Assembly (NCBI RefSeq): GCF_959025735.1
Contig: NZ_CAUFJQ010000046.1
Coordinates: 1 to 14,644 of the forward strand
Reading direction: 5' to 3'
Origin: an uncultured Streptococcus sp.
GTDB lineage: Bacteria; Bacillota; Bacilli; Lactobacillales; Streptococcaceae
Length of the DNA stretch: 14,644 nucleotides
Position 1 is the stretch's first letter. Each line of letters starts with the position of its first letter. Below are positions 13,302 to 14,644 of this stretch, piece after piece. Under the pieces are notes generated by a model, which had not been told where the DNA came from, made no database searches, and saw only the letters and a program-made list of their open reading frames with translations. Position numbers and translations under genes: made by a program.

Positions 13302-14138
13302 ATGTTTCTGATCGAATTAATCAAGGCGATCCTTTTTGGGATTGTCGAGGGGATTACAGAATGGCTACCGATCTCAAGTACAGGTCACTTGATTCTATTA
13401 CAGGATTTTGTGCAGTTTAAAAACCAAGATCCAGCCTTTATGGAGATGTTCAATGTTGTGATTCAATTGGGTGCGATCCTAGCGGTTGTGGTAATTTATT
13501 TTGATAAATTATACCCCTTCAAACCTGGTAAATCTCCACTAGAAGTACGTCGGACCTGGCAATTATGGGCAAAAGTTGCAGTCGCAACCCTCCCTCTTGT
13601 CTTTGTTTTTAAATTAGATGATTGGTTTGAAGCGCATTTCCACAATTCGATTTCCGTTGCAATTATGTTGATCACCTACGGGATTGCTTTTATCTATTTG
13701 GAAAGACGGGAACAAGTCGAACCTGCAGTGACGGAATTGCATAAGCTACCTTATCGAACCGCTCTTTATATCGGACTTTTCCAAGTCTTATCGCTATTTC
13801 CAGGTACAAGCCGTTCAGGCGCTACGATTGTAGGGGGCTTGATCAATGGTGTTAGCCGTCCAGTGGTGACAGAGTTTACCTTTTATCTGGGTATCCCGGC
13901 TATGTTTGGGGCCAGCCTCTTAAAGGTTGGGAAATTCGCTCTTGGCGGGCATTCACTTGCACTAGGGCAACTCTTTATTCTACTGGTAGCGATGGGATTG
14001 GCCTTCGTAGTCAGCATGTACGCCATCCGCTTCTTGACAGATTATGTGAAAAATCATGATTTCACCGTTTTTGGGAAATACCGGATCGTTCTTGGTTCCA
14101 TCTTGTTATTGTATGGCCTCTTCCGTGTTATTTTCTAA
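13302..14138 (+). CDS. uppP: Undecaprenyl-diphosphatase (bacitracin resistance protein)
   Basis: This 278-residue polytopic membrane enzyme removes a phosphate from undecaprenyl pyrophosphate, recycling the lipid carrier for peptidoglycan and other wall polymers. Overproduction in this family gives bacitracin resistance. The two signature motifs are present: EGITEWLPISSTGH (residues 16-29, with acidic Glu16 and Glu20 and His29) and PGTSRSG (167-173, with the catalytic Arg171). Several further hydrophobic helices fill the rest, and the length is normal for streptococcal UppP/BacA. It has its own extended -10 promoter and a terminator at 14171-14201, so it is probably mainly monocistronic. mecA follows from a separate promoter. 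Confidence 0.96.
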   Translation: MFLIELIKAILFGIVEGITEWLPISSTGHLILLQDFVQFKNQDPAFMEMFNVVIQLGAILAVVVIYFDKLYPFKPGKSPLEVRRTWQLWAKVAVATLPLVFVFKLDDWFEAHFHNSISVAIMLITYGIAFIYLERREQVEPAVTELHKLPYRTALYIGLFQVLSLFPGTSRSGATIVGGLINGVSRPVVTEFTFYLGIPAMFGASLLKVGKFALGGHSLALGQLFILLVAMGLAFVVSMYAIRFLTDYVKNHDFTVFGKYRIVLGSILLLYGLFRVIF

Positions 14139-14170
14139 GATAACGGTTGAACTTGATCAAATTGTTTTCT

Positions 14171-14201
14171 GAGGTTGGAGACTTTTGTCCCGACCTCTTT
14201 T
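14171..14201 (+). terminator. Intrinsic terminator after uppP, related to the end of the 2504-2684 element
   Basis: GAGGTTGG then GAC (14171-14182, one bulged A, one T/G wobble) pairs with GTCCCGACCTC (14187-14197) around TTTT, followed by four Ts. The right arm with its loop closely matches the terminator at 2653-2684 (ACTTTTGTCCC, then ACCTC versus GCCTC), so the two hairpins appear to be related repeats. Confidence 0.8.
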
Positions 14202-14216
14202 CGATACATCCTTTTT

Positions 14217-14245
14217 TTGAATTCTATCCAATTTTTTAGTATAAT
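14217..14245 (+). promoter_or_regulatory. mecA promoter
   Basis: TTGAAT (14217-14222) is 17 bases from a perfect TATAAT (14240-14245). The leader is about 22 bases and includes GAGG at 14263-14266, seven bases before the ATG. Confidence 0.8.
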
Positions 14246-14273
14246 AGTAAGACTAGAAGTATGAGGTTATGCT

Positions 14274-14644
14274 ATGAAGATGAAGCAAATTAGTGATTCA
14301 ACCATTAAGATCACGATCCAACTAGAAGACTTAGAAGAACGTGGGATGGAAATTGCTGATTTCCTTGTCCCACAAGAAAAAACAGAAGAATTTTTCTACG
14401 CCATTTTGGATGAGCTCGAAATGCCAGAAAGCTTTCTGGATAGCGGGATGCTGAGTTTTCGTGTGACGCCAAAACCAGATAAATTGGATGTTTTTGTTAC
14501 CAAATCAAAAATTGACCAACAATTGGATTTTGAGGATTTGTCAGATCTTCCTGATATGGAAGAGTTGTCGCGCATGACGCCAGATGAATTTATCAAAACC
14601 TTGGAAAAAACAATCTCTGATAAGACAAAAGGGGATGCAGAAGC
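14274..14644 (+). CDS. mecA: Adaptor protein MecA, N-terminal half (partial, runs off the right edge)
   Basis: The frame from ATG 14274 stays open to the end of the window, giving 123 residues. It starts MKMKQISDSTIKITIQLEDL and continues with ADFLVPQEKTEEFFYAILDELEMP and MLSFRVTPKPDKLDVFVTK, the well-conserved N-terminal domain of MecA. The acidic stretch FEDLSDLPDMEEL then leads into the linker. MecA recruits substrates to the ClpC unfoldase for ClpCP degradation. In streptococci the target is the competence sigma factor ComX/SigX, and in Bacillus it is ComK. The C-terminal ClpC-binding domain lies beyond the window. GAGG seven bases before the ATG supports the start. Confidence 0.93.
   Translation, partial: MKMKQISDSTIKITIQLEDLEERGMEIADFLVPQEKTEEFFYAILDELEMPESFLDSGMLSFRVTPKPDKLDVFVTKSKIDQQLDFEDLSDLPDMEELSRMTPDEFIKTLEKTISDKTKGDAE

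Noticed and set aside
1..14644. CRISPR array, tRNA, rRNA, prophage, insertion sequence or integrase
   Set aside because: No regularly spaced direct repeats, no tRNA or rRNA-like sequence, and no transposase or integrase frame was seen on either strand.

Overview
The window looks like chromosomal core DNA from a low-GC Gram-positive coccus, most likely a Streptococcus of the mitis/sanguinis type. The protein sequences (IlvB, IlvN, IlvC, IlvA, the fused glutamine binding protein/permease, UppP, MecA) and the gene order ilvB-ilvN-ilvC-ilvA, glnQ/glnPH, uppP read as streptococcal from memory. No database search was possible, so I do not name a species. No insertion sequence, phage, CRISPR array, tRNA or rRNA was seen.

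Layout. (1) 1-2494: the end of an ABC-transporter operon, made of a probable ATPase C-terminus running in from the left edge, an ABC-2 permease, and a DesK/DesR-type histidine kinase and LuxR-type response regulator. The genes overlap or nearly abut, so they should be co-transcribed. (2) 2495-2833: an intergenic region holding a roughly 175-bp structured element with imperfect terminal inverted repeats, whose distal end forms a terminator. It is followed by a CodY-like box and the ilv promoter. (3) 2834-7416: branched-chain amino acid biosynthesis, with ilvB and ilvN (acetolactate synthase), ilvC (ketol-acid reductoisomerase) and ilvA (threonine deaminase). A terminator-like hairpin lies between ilvC and ilvA. 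(4) 7530-8423: an SPFH/band 7 membrane protein. (5) 8532-8747: a 71-residue protein with an XRE-like helix-turn-helix pattern, a near-consensus promoter and its own terminator. (6) 8866-11168, minus strand: a glutamine/polar amino acid ABC transporter, with an ATPase and a fused binding protein/permease. (7) 11286-13193: a DUF2207-type membrane protein with a glycine-rich tail, divergent from the transporter. (8) 13302-14138: uppP, undecaprenyl-diphosphatase. (9) 14274 to the right edge: the start of mecA, a ClpC adaptor.

How it fits together. IlvA makes 2-oxobutanoate, IlvBN condenses 2-oxo acids with pyruvate-derived acetaldehyde, and IlvC reduces and isomerises the products; IlvD and IlvE are not in this window. 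The CodY-like box just upstream of the ilvB promoter would tie this pathway to branched-chain amino acid supply, and the glutamine importer fits the same nitrogen-metabolism neighbourhood. The window is mostly conventional. The least explained parts are the structured repeat at 2504-2684 and its relative at 14171-14201, the terminator that separates ilvA from ilvBNC with almost no room for a new promoter, and the small HTH-like gene.
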